Origin: G016756615 sp035556195
Lineage (GTDB): Bacteria > Pseudomonadota > Alphaproteobacteria > Rhizobiales > Rhizobiaceae
Assembly: GCA_035556195.1 (NCBI GenBank)
Contig: DATMFK010000053.1
Span: forward strand, 1-64,000
DNA length: 64,000 nucleotides
Direction: 5' to 3'
This document shows positions 16,841 to 24,989 of the stretch, one piece after another; within the stretch, counting starts at the first letter, position 1; every line of letters begins with the position of its first letter. The notes below the pieces were generated by a model that made no database searches, had not been told where the DNA came from, and worked only from the letters and a program-made list of their open reading frames with translations. A program made the position numbers and the translations under genes.

Positions 16841-17283
16841 CCGAGCGTGCCACCCCGTCCCCAAGGGAACGCTACCGGACCTTCCGGACCATCACGACGC
16901 GCTGGATGGACAACGACATCTACGGCCATATGAACAATGTCGTGCACTATTCCCTGTTCGACACGGCGGTGAATGGCTGGCTGATCGATAAGGGGGTGCT
17001 CGACATCCATGCCGGCGACCAGATCGGCCTCGTCGTCGAGACCGGTTGCCGCTATTTCTCCGAACTCGCCTTTCCCGACGTGGTGACGGCGGGGATCGTC
17101 GTGACGAAACTCGGCACATCCTCCGTGCGCTACGAGGTGGGCCTCTTCCGCAACGACGAGCAACGCGCCGCCGCGGAAGGTTTTTTCATCCACGTCTATG
17201 TCGACCGGACGACGCGGCGTCCGCGAGCGCTCCCCCAAGCGCTGAGGGAGACCCTGCAAGGAATTTCCGCCGAGATGACCTGA
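16837..17283 (+). CDS. acyl-CoA thioesterase, 4-hydroxybenzoyl-CoA thioesterase (hot-dog) family
   Basis: A 148-residue single hot-dog domain protein. The motif RWMDNDIYGHMNNVVHYSLFD (about residues 22-42) has the Asp/Asn-x-x-GH-x-N pattern of the YbgC/FcbC thioesterase group, including the catalytic acidic residue region. The start is the GTG at 16837, coupled to the stop of the 42-aa ORF. It hydrolyses an acyl-CoA of unknown nature. It lies between a LysR gene and pncB with no obvious pathway link. Confidence 0.85.
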   Translation: MTERATPSPRERYRTFRTITTRWMDNDIYGHMNNVVHYSLFDTAVNGWLIDKGVLDIHAGDQIGLVVETGCRYFSELAFPDVVTAGIVVTKLGTSSVRYEVGLFRNDEQRAAAEGFFIHVYVDRTTRRPRALPQALRETLQGISAEMT

Positions 17284-17395
17284 TCTGCGCCAAGGCCGAT
17301 ATTTCATCGCGCCAGCGCATTCAGGCGTTGCAGCATGTCCGTGGAATCGATGCTATAGCGAGCAGGACGAAGGGCGGCGAAAGGCGGCTGGGAAC

Positions 17396-18700
17396 ATGAC
17401 GAAAACCGACATTGCGCGGCGGGTCTACAACCACACCTGGAAACTCGACCCGATCATCCGCAGTCTGCTCGACACGGATTTCTACAAGCTCCTGATGCTG
17501 CAGATGATCTGGGGCCTCTATCCCAAGGTCGACGCCACATTTTCGCTGATCAATCGCACCACCTCCGTGCGGCTGGCCGACGAGATCGACGAAGGCGAAT
17601 TGCGGGCGCAACTCGACCATGCGCGCACGTTGCGCATTTCCAAGAAGGAGATGATCTGGCTCGCCGGCAACACCTTCTATGGCCGCAAGCAGATCTTCGA
17701 GCCCGAGTTCCTGCGCTGGTTCGCCGACTTCCAGCTCCCGGAATACGAGCTTCGCAAGTGCAATGGCCAGTACGAGCTCGATTTCCACGGCCCCTGGGCG
17801 TACACGACCATGTGGGAAATCCCTGCCCTTGCCATCATCAACGAGCTGCGCTCGCGCGCCGCGATGAAATCCCTCGGCCCCTTCGCGCTCGACGTGCTTT
17901 ACGCCAGGGCAAAGGCCAAGATGTGGGCGAAGACCGAGCGGCTCAAGGCGCTTCCGGGCATAACGATCTCCGATTTCGGCACGCGCCGCCGCCACAGCTT
18001 CCTGTGGCAGCGATGGTGCGTGGAGGCCCTCAAGGAGGGCATCGGCAACGCTTTCACCGGTACCAGCAATGTGCTGCTCGCCATGGACACGGACCTGGAA
18101 GCCCTCGGCACCAACGCGCATGAACTGCCCATGGTGCTTGCCGCCCTGGCCAAGACGGATCAGGAGCTGATCCATGCCCCGTACAGGGTGCTGCAGGACT
18201 GGCAGCGCTATTATGGCGGGAACCTTTTGATCGTCCTGCCGGACTCGTTCGGCACGGCTGCATTCCTGCGCAACGCGCCGGATTGGGTGGCGGACTGGAC
18301 CGGCTTCCGCCCGGACAGCGCGCCGCCCATCGAGGGCGGCGAGAAGATCATCGACTGGTGGAGAGCACGCGGCCGCGACCCCAAGCAGAAGCTTCTGATC
18401 TTCTCGGACGGGCTCGACGTCGACACGATCATCAAGACCTATCATCATTTCCGCGGCAAGGTGCGCATGAGCTTCGGCTGGGGGACGAACCTCACCAACG
18501 ATTTCGAGGGCTGCGCGCCGGTCGACGCGGACGGGCTGAAGGCGATCTCGCTGGTATGCAAGGTCACCAGCGCCAACGGCCGGCCGGCCGTGAAGCTGTC
18601 CGACAATCCGGCCAAGGCGACAGGCGACAAGCGCGAAATCGAACGCTATCTCCGGTTGTTCGGCGAAGAGGACCGCGTCGAGCAAGCCGTCCATGTCTGA
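17396..18700 (+). CDS. pncB: nicotinate phosphoribosyltransferase
   Basis: PncB joins nicotinate to PRPP, using ATP, to give nicotinate mononucleotide for NAD salvage. The 434-residue product matches the family length. It has the N-terminal LLDTDFYKLLMLQMIW signature, the TFSLINRTT strand, the SDFGTRRRHSF motif (about residues 196-206), FTGTSNV, and the phosphate-binding FSDGLDVDTI and FGWGTNLTND near the C-terminus. The start is the ATG at 17396. pncA, encoding the enzyme that supplies nicotinate, is about 8 kb away. The next gene overlaps its last 8 bases. Confidence 0.95.
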   Translation: MTKTDIARRVYNHTWKLDPIIRSLLDTDFYKLLMLQMIWGLYPKVDATFSLINRTTSVRLADEIDEGELRAQLDHARTLRISKKEMIWLAGNTFYGRKQIFEPEFLRWFADFQLPEYELRKCNGQYELDFHGPWAYTTMWEIPALAIINELRSRAAMKSLGPFALDVLYARAKAKMWAKTERLKALPGITISDFGTRRRHSFLWQRWCVEALKEGIGNAFTGTSNVLLAMDTDLEALGTNAHELPMVLAALAKTDQELIHAPYRVLQDWQRYYGGNLLIVLPDSFGTAAFLRNAPDWVADWTGFRPDSAPPIEGGEKIIDWWRARGRDPKQKLLIFSDGLDVDTIIKTYHHFRGKVRMSFGWGTNLTNDFEGCAPVDADGLKAISLVCKVTSANGRPAVKLSDNPAKATGDKREIERYLRLFGEEDRVEQAVHV

Positions 18701-20138
18701 CGGCAAGCGGGCGGGCTGGACATATCCGGCTGGCGTCCTTGGGAGTGCCATCGCATCCCTCCTGACCGCTGCCCCCGCCCTTGCTCATGTCTCAGATCGC
18801 GGATTCGTCATGCTGCTGCCGACGGGGCATTACCTCGCCGGCGGCGCGCTTGCCGTCGCGGCGAGTTTCCTGGCACTGACCGTGCTGCCGCCGGCGGCGA
18901 TCGATCGCCTGGCAAAAGGCCGTCTCGTTCTGTCCGGCAACTGGCGGCCGCGGGGTCGGACCTTCGTCAGCCTGATCGCTTTCGCTGCGTTTTTCGTCCT
19001 CGTGCTGGCCGGCTGGCGGGGTAGCCGCGATCCCCTGTCGAACCCGCTCCCCCTGACCATATGGACGCTGGTCTGGGTCGGCCTCACTCTCGTTCAGGGC
19101 GTGCTCGGCAATGTCTGGACGTGGATCGACCCGTGGTACGGTCCATGCCGGCTGATCCGCCGATGTTTCCGGCGCGATGTGGATGAGCCGATCATCGCGC
19201 TCCCCCCGCAGGTCGGATATTGGCCAGCCCTGCTCCTGTTCTTCGGCTTCGCCTGGTTCGAGCTCATCGACCCCGCGCCCGACGACCCGGCGCGGCTGGC
19301 AACGGTGGTTTCGATCTATTTCGTCGCGAACCTCGCCGCCATGCTGGTCTTCGGCCATGCCGTGTGGCACCGGCAGGGCGAATGCCTTTCGGCCTTTTTC
19401 GGCCTGATCGCCCGCTTATCGGTGTTCGAGCGGTTCAAGGGGACTCCTCGCGACGGCCTGGCGTTGCGCTGGCCCGCCGCCAAGCTCTCCCTCGCCGCGC
19501 CCCTGCCGCCGAGCGGTGTCTTTTTCCTCCTGCTCACGCTTGCCTCGGTGACCTTCGACGGCCTGTCGCGAACATTTTTCTGGCTCAGCCTGAACGGCAT
19601 CAATCCGCTCGAATTTCCCGGCCGCTCGGCGATGATCGGCATCAACACGGCCGGCCTCCTGGCCAGCGTGGCCGCGCTCTCCGCCGTCTTCCTTTTCGCT
19701 GTCTCGGCCGGCGGAAAACTGGCGCGGGGCACAGGCGGCTTCTGGAACGGCGCGGGCCTGCTGGTCTGGTCCATCGTACCCATCGCGCTTGCCTATCATT
19801 TCTCCCACTATCTCACCGTGCTTGCCGTCAACGGCCAGTACGCGCTGGTCGCCTTGTCGGATCCGTTCAGCAAGGGCTGGGATCTTTTCGGCACCGCCGG
19901 CCTGCAGGTCTTTCCCGGCCTGACCATGGGCTCGTCGGCGGCCTGGCTGGTCTGGAATCTCCAGGCCGGCGCCATCGTTCTCGGCCATGTCCTGGCCGTT
20001 CTGGTGGCCCATATGATGGCGTTTCGCCTTCACGCCGACGCCAGGGCGGCGGCGCTCAGCCAGTTGCCTCTGACCATCCTCATGATCGGCTACACCGTGC
20101 TTGGCCTGTGGCTTCTGTCGACGCCGACCGGCGCGTGA
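18693..20138 (+). CDS. polytopic membrane protein of unknown function
   Basis: A 481-residue protein with a signal-like N-terminus ending ALAHVSDRG and about 10-11 hydrophobic segments spread to the C-terminus. Conserved-looking polar stretches sit between spans (WTWIDPWYGP; LNGINPLEFPGRSA; AYHFSHYL; SDPFSKGWDLFGTA). Similar proteins in databases are, as I recall, sometimes labelled fenitrothion hydrolase, but I see no hydrolase motif, so no function is assigned. It overlaps pncB by 8 bases, so cotranscription is likely. Position between NAD salvage and an importer suggests a transport or membrane-redox role (weak inference). Confidence 0.75.
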   Translation: MSDGKRAGWTYPAGVLGSAIASLLTAAPALAHVSDRGFVMLLPTGHYLAGGALAVAASFLALTVLPPAAIDRLAKGRLVLSGNWRPRGRTFVSLIAFAAFFVLVLAGWRGSRDPLSNPLPLTIWTLVWVGLTLVQGVLGNVWTWIDPWYGPCRLIRRCFRRDVDEPIIALPPQVGYWPALLLFFGFAWFELIDPAPDDPARLATVVSIYFVANLAAMLVFGHAVWHRQGECLSAFFGLIARLSVFERFKGTPRDGLALRWPAAKLSLAAPLPPSGVFFLLLTLASVTFDGLSRTFFWLSLNGINPLEFPGRSAMIGINTAGLLASVAALSAVFLFAVSAGGKLARGTGGFWNGAGLLVWSIVPIALAYHFSHYLTVLAVNGQYALVALSDPFSKGWDLFGTAGLQVFPGLTMGSSAAWLVWNLQAGAIVLGHVLAVLVAHMMAFRLHADARAAALSQLPLTILMIGYTVLGLWLLSTPTGA

Positions 20139-20157
20139 CGAATCTTGCTTGGGTGCC

Positions 20158-20185
20158 CTTGCGTCAGCGATCATTGTCACGCAAG
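20158..20185. terminator. candidate hairpin between the membrane protein and the importer operon
   Basis: CTTGCGT (20158-20164) and ACGCAAG (20179-20185) form a perfect 7-bp inverted repeat with a 14-base loop just after the membrane-protein stop. No clear T-tract follows, so it could be a weak terminator or an operator for the downstream importer genes. Confidence 0.35.
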
Positions 20186-20256
20186 AGTTTGATGATCCGG
20201 TTCGCCAGAAGCCGGTCGCGATCGTCCGAAACAGTGTCGTTACAGGGGGAACTTGC

Positions 20257-21564
20257 ATGACCGAGAACCGCTCTTCCGGCAAAGGCTCGCTCACCGGCCG
20301 GCTGTCGCGCCGCACTGCACTGAAAGGGCTCGGCGCATCGGCCGGCGTCGCCCTGTCGCCGGGCTTCGTACGCTACGCGCAGGCGCAGAGTTCGGCTCCG
20401 ATCAAGATCGGCTTCCAGGCCCATCGTACCGGCATCGGCGCGTCGTACGGCCGCTGGTACGAGCGCACGACGAACGCCGCCGTGAAGCTGATCAACGAAG
20501 CCGGCGGCATCAATGGCCGCCCCATCGAGATCGTCATCGAGGACGACGGCACCGATCCCAAGCGCGGCGCCGAGGTGGTCGGCAAATTCGCCACCCAGCA
20601 CAAGACGGACATCGTCTATGGGACGCTGTTCTCGCATGTCGTCATCGGTTCGGCCCCGACCGCCGGCGAACTGAAGATCCCTTATTACGTGGTGAGCGAA
20701 GGCCATCACGTCGCCTCCACGAAGCTCAACCGCTATTGCTTCCAGCCCGGCATCACGGACGTGAAGAGCCAGGTGATCTCGATGGCGCCATGGATCGCCG
20801 GCAATGTCGGCAAGAAGGTTACGATGATCTTCCCGGACTTCGCCTTCGGTCACGATCACCGCGACTACCTGCCGTCCGCGCTGAAGGCGCAGGGCGCCGA
20901 GGTGATCGGCCAGATCGCCATTCCGCCGACGGAAACCTCCTTCACCCGCTATTTTCCGCAGATCCCGGCCGAGACCGAGGTGCTCTACCATGTGATGGTC
21001 GGGCCGGCGGTGCTGACCTTCGTGAAGGAGCTCGGCGAGTTCTACGGCTCGAACCGGCCTCAGCTCTTCGGTTTCATCGACTCGCTCGAAGCCGTCGACA
21101 TCAACAGTCCCGGCCTGGAATTCCTCGACGGCAGCCATTTCTGGGAGGGCTCCCCCCGCTATGCCCAGGAAAACGACTCCGACGCCCAGAAAGCCTACCG
21201 GGCGGCCGTCGGCATAGACGAGAACGGAGCGGCCGTCGGTGACCCCAAGGATGTCTCGACGGCGGCCCACATGTTCGGCTGCTGGGAGACGCTCTACGTC
21301 ATCAAGAAGGCGATGGAGGACGCCGGCTACAAGGGCCCCGAGGACCGCGCCAAGCTCGTCGAGGCGACCGAGGCGCTGACCAGCTTCACCGAGGGGCCGG
21401 AGCACCCGCAGGGCGACAAGACCTTCAACGGCAAGATCCACCAGTGCTTCGGCCACCAGAACATCTCCAAGGTCGAAGGCGGCAAGCTGAAGGTGGTGCA
21501 TCGCACGTCCATCGAGGATGGCATGTACGAGCCGGAAGGGGACTACACGACGCAGCCGCTGTGA
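20257..21564 (+). CDS. ABC transporter substrate-binding protein, branched-chain amino acid/amide type, Tat-exported
   Basis: A 435-residue type I periplasmic binding protein (Peripla_BP_6 fold). A twin-arginine signal (LSRRTALKGLGASAGVALS) ends near the AQAQ cleavage region. The mature part starts PIKIGFQAHRTGIGASYG and contains GGINGRPIEIVIEDDGTDP, typical of LivJ/AmiC/UrtA-like proteins. The start is the ATG at 20257. A long hairpin separates it from livH. The ligand is not readable from the sequence. Confidence 0.9.
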   Translation: MTENRSSGKGSLTGRLSRRTALKGLGASAGVALSPGFVRYAQAQSSAPIKIGFQAHRTGIGASYGRWYERTTNAAVKLINEAGGINGRPIEIVIEDDGTDPKRGAEVVGKFATQHKTDIVYGTLFSHVVIGSAPTAGELKIPYYVVSEGHHVASTKLNRYCFQPGITDVKSQVISMAPWIAGNVGKKVTMIFPDFAFGHDHRDYLPSALKAQGAEVIGQIAIPPTETSFTRYFPQIPAETEVLYHVMVGPAVLTFVKELGEFYGSNRPQLFGFIDSLEAVDINSPGLEFLDGSHFWEGSPRYAQENDSDAQKAYRAAVGIDENGAAVGDPKDVSTAAHMFGCWETLYVIKKAMEDAGYKGPEDRAKLVEATEALTSFTEGPEHPQGDKTFNGKIHQCFGHQNISKVEGGKLKVVHRTSIEDGMYEPEGDYTTQPL

Positions 21565-21599
21565 AATTTTCAAGTGCGTAACGTTAACGGTCTCGTTTT

Positions 21600-21651
21600 G
21601 TCACGCCCCCCTCTGTCTTGCCGGGCCCGGCGGGACAGAGGCGGGCGTGAC
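21600..21651. promoter_or_regulatory. 52-nt near-perfect stem-loop between binding-protein and permease genes
   Basis: The left arm GTCACGCCCCCCTCTGTC (21600-21617) pairs with the right arm GACAGAGGCGGGCGTGAC (21634-21651) at 17 of 18 positions, and the loop contains a further self-complementary GCCGGGCCCGGC. A stem this strong in the mRNA would protect the upstream message from 3' exonucleases or attenuate transcription, giving more binding protein than permease. No T-tract follows, so a simple terminator is unlikely. Confidence 0.6.
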
Positions 21652-21684
21652 GGAGCGCTTCGCCCTCCGGTCTTTCCTTCATAG

Positions 21685-22566
21685 ATGGCCTTCGGTCCCC
21701 ATCTCCTGCTCGCCGCTCTCGAAGGCCTGGTCACGTCGGCCGTCCTGGCCTTGATGGCACTCGGCCTGTCGCTCGTTTTCGGCGTCATGCGTATCGTCAA
21801 CGTCGCCCATGGCGAGTTCTTCATGCTGGGCGCCGTGCTTGCCTGGTGGGTTTCCTCGCTCGTCACGGGACACCCTGCGCTCGGCTTCCTGGCGGCTCTC
21901 GTCGTCAGTCCGCTGATCGTCGGCGCGATCGCGCTCGTTGCGGAGCGCCTGGTGCTCAGGCGCCTGAACTACGATCCCGAAGCGACGATCGTCGCGACGA
22001 TCGGCCTGCTCTATATCATCCAGCAATTGGCGCTCACCTTCTACGGCCCCGATGCGCGGCCCGTCGAAGCGCCCTTCAGCTATCGCATCCTGTTCCCCTG
22101 GTTCGGCTACTCCGGATATAAGCTTTCGGTCGTCGCGACCTCCACGCTGCTGCTGCTGGCAAGCTGGTTCGTGCTCACCCGTACACGCATCGGTCTCGTC
22201 ATGCGGGCGACCCAATATGACCGCGAAACCGCTCAAGCCTTCGGCATTCCGGTGGACAAAGTCTATGCCGGCGTATTCGCACTCGGCGCGATGCTGGCGG
22301 CGATCGCTGCCGTGCTGATCGTGCCGATCTCCCAAGCGCATTACCTGATGGGGCTCGACCCGCTGCTTCTCTCCTTCATCGTGGTCATTATCGGCGGCCT
22401 CGGTTCGCTGCGCGGCACGGTGCTGGCGGCCGTCCTCATCGGGCTTAGCGACGGAATCATTTCCGCCTTCTTCCAGCCGACGCTCGCCAAGATCGTCGCC
22501 ACGCTGCTCGTCGCGCTCGTGCTCGTCTTCCGGCCGACCGGGCTTTTCGGGACCGCCGTGCGATGA
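21685..22566 (+). CDS. branched-chain amino acid type ABC permease (LivH-like)
   Basis: A 293-residue permease with about eight hydrophobic segments. The opening (LLAALEGLVTSAVLALMALGLSLVFGVMRIVNVAHGEFFMLGA) contains the LivH signature, and the second half holds LSFIVVIIGGLGSLRGTVLAAVLIG. The gene overlaps livM by four bases (ATGA). With LivM it forms the membrane channel of the importer. Confidence 0.92.
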   Translation: MAFGPHLLLAALEGLVTSAVLALMALGLSLVFGVMRIVNVAHGEFFMLGAVLAWWVSSLVTGHPALGFLAALVVSPLIVGAIALVAERLVLRRLNYDPEATIVATIGLLYIIQQLALTFYGPDARPVEAPFSYRILFPWFGYSGYKLSVVATSTLLLLASWFVLTRTRIGLVMRATQYDRETAQAFGIPVDKVYAGVFALGAMLAAIAAVLIVPISQAHYLMGLDPLLLSFIVVIIGGLGSLRGTVLAAVLIGLSDGIISAFFQPTLAKIVATLLVALVLVFRPTGLFGTAVR

Positions 22567-23528
22567 ACCCGAATGCCTCTGCCCGGCGCGTCATCGCCTT
22601 GCATGCCGCTGTCATCCTTCTGCTCTTTGTCCTGCAATTCGCGCTGCCGGACTATCATCACGGCGTGCTCGCCCGCGTGCTGGTGCTGGCGGTATTCGCC
22701 ATGGGCTACAATCTCACCTTCGGCTATGCCGGACTGCTCAGCCTTGGCCACGCGATGTTCTTCGCCGCGGGGCTCTATGGCGCCGGCCTGCCGCTCTATC
22801 ATCTCGGCTGGGGCGTACCGGCTGCCTTCGCCGGGGGGATCGTCTGTGGAGCAATGCTTGGCGCCGTGATCGGACTTCTGGCTCTCAGAACGACCGGCGT
22901 CGCCTTCATGATCGTCACCATGATGTTCGCCCAGGTGCTCTATCTGACCATCTTCTACTTCGGGAACTGGACACGAGGCGACGAAGGGCTCGTGCTGCCT
23001 CAGACGCAGCGTATCGTCTCGTTCGCCGGATGGCAGCTCGAACTCACGAACCCGACCGTGCGCTACATGGCGGCGCTGACGCTGTTCTCGATCGTGCTCA
23101 TGACGGTGCTGGCCATCATTCGCTCGCCCTTCGGACGCGTCCTCGTCGCCATCCGCGAGAATGAGGAGCGAACCCGCATGCTCGGCTACGACACCTTCGT
23201 GAACAAGCTGATCGCGCTCGTGGCATCGGGCGTGATCTGCGCGGCTGCCGGCGCGTCCTACGCCTTGCTCTTCGGCTATGTCGGGGCAACCTTCGCGTCC
23301 GTTCAATATTCGATCCTGCCGCTGCTTTGGGTGCTGCTCGGCGGGGCGGCAACGACACTCGGCCCGCTCCTCGGGACGCTGTTCATGTACTATGTCGTCG
23401 ACGTGACCAGCAGCTTCACCTCGGCCTGGCTGCTGGTGGTCGGGATCGCGCTCATCCTTCTCGTGCTGTTCTTTCCGAAAGGCATTCTCGGCACGATCCG
23501 CGAGAGATGGTTGCCATGGCTGCCGTGA
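22563..23528 (+). CDS. branched-chain amino acid type ABC permease (LivM-like)
   Basis: A 321-residue permease with the LivM signature GYNLTFGYAGLLSLGHAMFF near residues 47-65 and about eight to nine hydrophobic segments, ending FFPKGILGTIRERW as usual for the family. It overlaps both neighbours: ATGA with livH and 13 bases with livG. Confidence 0.92.
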   Translation: MNPNASARRVIALHAAVILLLFVLQFALPDYHHGVLARVLVLAVFAMGYNLTFGYAGLLSLGHAMFFAAGLYGAGLPLYHLGWGVPAAFAGGIVCGAMLGAVIGLLALRTTGVAFMIVTMMFAQVLYLTIFYFGNWTRGDEGLVLPQTQRIVSFAGWQLELTNPTVRYMAALTLFSIVLMTVLAIIRSPFGRVLVAIRENEERTRMLGYDTFVNKLIALVASGVICAAAGASYALLFGYVGATFASVQYSILPLLWVLLGGAATTLGPLLGTLFMYYVVDVTSSFTSAWLLVVGIALILLVLFFPKGILGTIRERWLPWLP

Positions 23529-24268
23529 CGCCGCTCCTCACGACCACGGATCTCTGCCGAAATTTCGGCGGCCTGCGGGCCGTCGACGGCGTGACCTTCA
23601 GCCTGACCAGCGGCGAGATCCGCGCCATCATCGGCCCTAACGGAGCCGGCAAGACCACTTTCGTGAGCCTCATCTGCGGCAGGATCGAGCCGACTGCGGG
23701 GCGGATCGTCTTCGACGGCGAGGACATCACGGCAATGCCGGCGCACCGGCGCGTGAGGAGAGGAATCGCCTATACGTTCCAGATCACCAGCGTCTATGCG
23801 AAGCTCTCGGCCTTCGACAATGTCGCGCTGGCCGTCGAGCGCCGGCTGCTCGATGCGAAAGGCGAGCGGTCCGGCGCAAGGGCTTTGCAGAGCGGCGTGA
23901 TGGAGGCACTCGAACGGACCGGCCTCGCAGAGCGCGCGGACCAAGTCGCGGGAACCCTTTCCTACGGGCACCAGCGCTTGCTCGAAGTGGCCATGGGACT
24001 GGCACTTGGGCCCAGGCTTCTGATCCTCGACGAACCCACTCAAGGCCTTTCGGACCGCGAGATCGACAATTTCCTGGGGCTCGTGCGGGACATTGCCGGT
24101 GAGGCGACGGTGCTTCTCATAGAACACAACATGCCTGTCGTGATGGCCTTGGCAGACCGTATCACCGTGTTCGATGCCGGCCGGGTCCTGGCGGAGGGGA
24201 CACCGCAGGCGATCCGCGCCAACCCAGCCGTGCAGGATGCCTATCTGGGGACGACCGGTCGTGGCTGA
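23516..24268 (+). CDS. branched-chain amino acid type ABC ATP-binding protein (LivG-like)
   Basis: A 250-residue ATPase with Walker A IGPNGAGKTTF (about residues 37-47), a signature region LSYGHQRLLEVAMGLAL and Walker B LLILDEPTQGLSD. LSYGHQ in place of LSGGQ is normal in LivG. I placed the start at the ATG at 23516 (MAAVTPLLTT); longer frames run antisense-like through livM. It is the first of the two ATPases of the importer. Confidence 0.9.
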   Translation: MAAVTPLLTTTDLCRNFGGLRAVDGVTFSLTSGEIRAIIGPNGAGKTTFVSLICGRIEPTAGRIVFDGEDITAMPAHRRVRRGIAYTFQITSVYAKLSAFDNVALAVERRLLDAKGERSGARALQSGVMEALERTGLAERADQVAGTLSYGHQRLLEVAMGLALGPRLLILDEPTQGLSDREIDNFLGLVRDIAGEATVLLIEHNMPVVMALADRITVFDAGRVLAEGTPQAIRANPAVQDAYLGTTGRG

Positions 24269-24968
24269 CATCCTAACGATCCAGGGGCTTGTCTGCCGTT
24301 ACGGAGCCGTGACGGTCCTGCATGGGATCGAACTCTCGCTGCGCAAAGGCGAGATCCTTTGCCTGCTCGGCCGCAATGGCGCCGGAAAGACCACGCTCCT
24401 CAAGGCGGTCATGGGGCTGGTGGCAGCAGCCGACGGCTCGATCAGACTTGGCGAGCGCGAGTTGACGCGCCTGCCCCCGCATGAGGTGCCGAAGGCGGGG
24501 GTTGCCTACGTGCCGCAGGGCAGGCGGCTCTTCGCCGAGCTTACGGTCGCCGAGAACCTGGAGATCGGGCTTATGGCGCGCGGCAAGGGCAGGACGACGC
24601 GTGACGCCGTGCTCGACCTCTTCCCGGTCCTGCGCGAACGCCTCGACCAGCGCTCGGGCACCCTGTCAGGCGGCGAGCAGCAAATGCTGTCGATGGCCCG
24701 CGCGCTCTGCATCGAACCCGACGTGCTGCTTCTCGATGAGCCCACCGAAGGTCTGATGCCGTCGATGATCGCCCGCATCCGCGAGACCGTAGCGCAGTTG
24801 CGCGCCCACGGCGTCTCGACCATCCTGGTCGAGCAACGCGTCGACGCCGTCCTGCCGGTCGCCGACCGCGTCGCCTTCATCGAGAATGGGCGCAACAGGG
24901 AGACGGTCGAGGTCGAGGCGTTGCGCGCCGACCCCGATATGATCCGGCGCTATGTCGGTGTGGGGTAG
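24261..24968 (+). CDS. branched-chain amino acid type ABC ATP-binding protein (LivF-like)
   Basis: A 235-residue ATPase with Walker A LGRNGAGKTTLL, signature LSGGEQQMLSMARAL, Walker B VLLLDEPTEGLMPS and the short LivF length. The start is the GTG at 24261, overlapping livG by 8 bases; no ATG is suitably placed. It completes the five-gene importer (binding protein, two permeases, two ATPases). It converges on the antiporter gene with 21 bases between stops. Confidence 0.9.
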   Translation: MADILTIQGLVCRYGAVTVLHGIELSLRKGEILCLLGRNGAGKTTLLKAVMGLVAAADGSIRLGERELTRLPPHEVPKAGVAYVPQGRRLFAELTVAENLEIGLMARGKGRTTRDAVLDLFPVLRERLDQRSGTLSGGEQQMLSMARALCIEPDVLLLDEPTEGLMPSMIARIRETVAQLRAHGVSTILVEQRVDAVLPVADRVAFIENGRNRETVEVEALRADPDMIRRYVGVG

Positions 24969-24989
24969 CCCTATTCGAGGTCACCGCCG

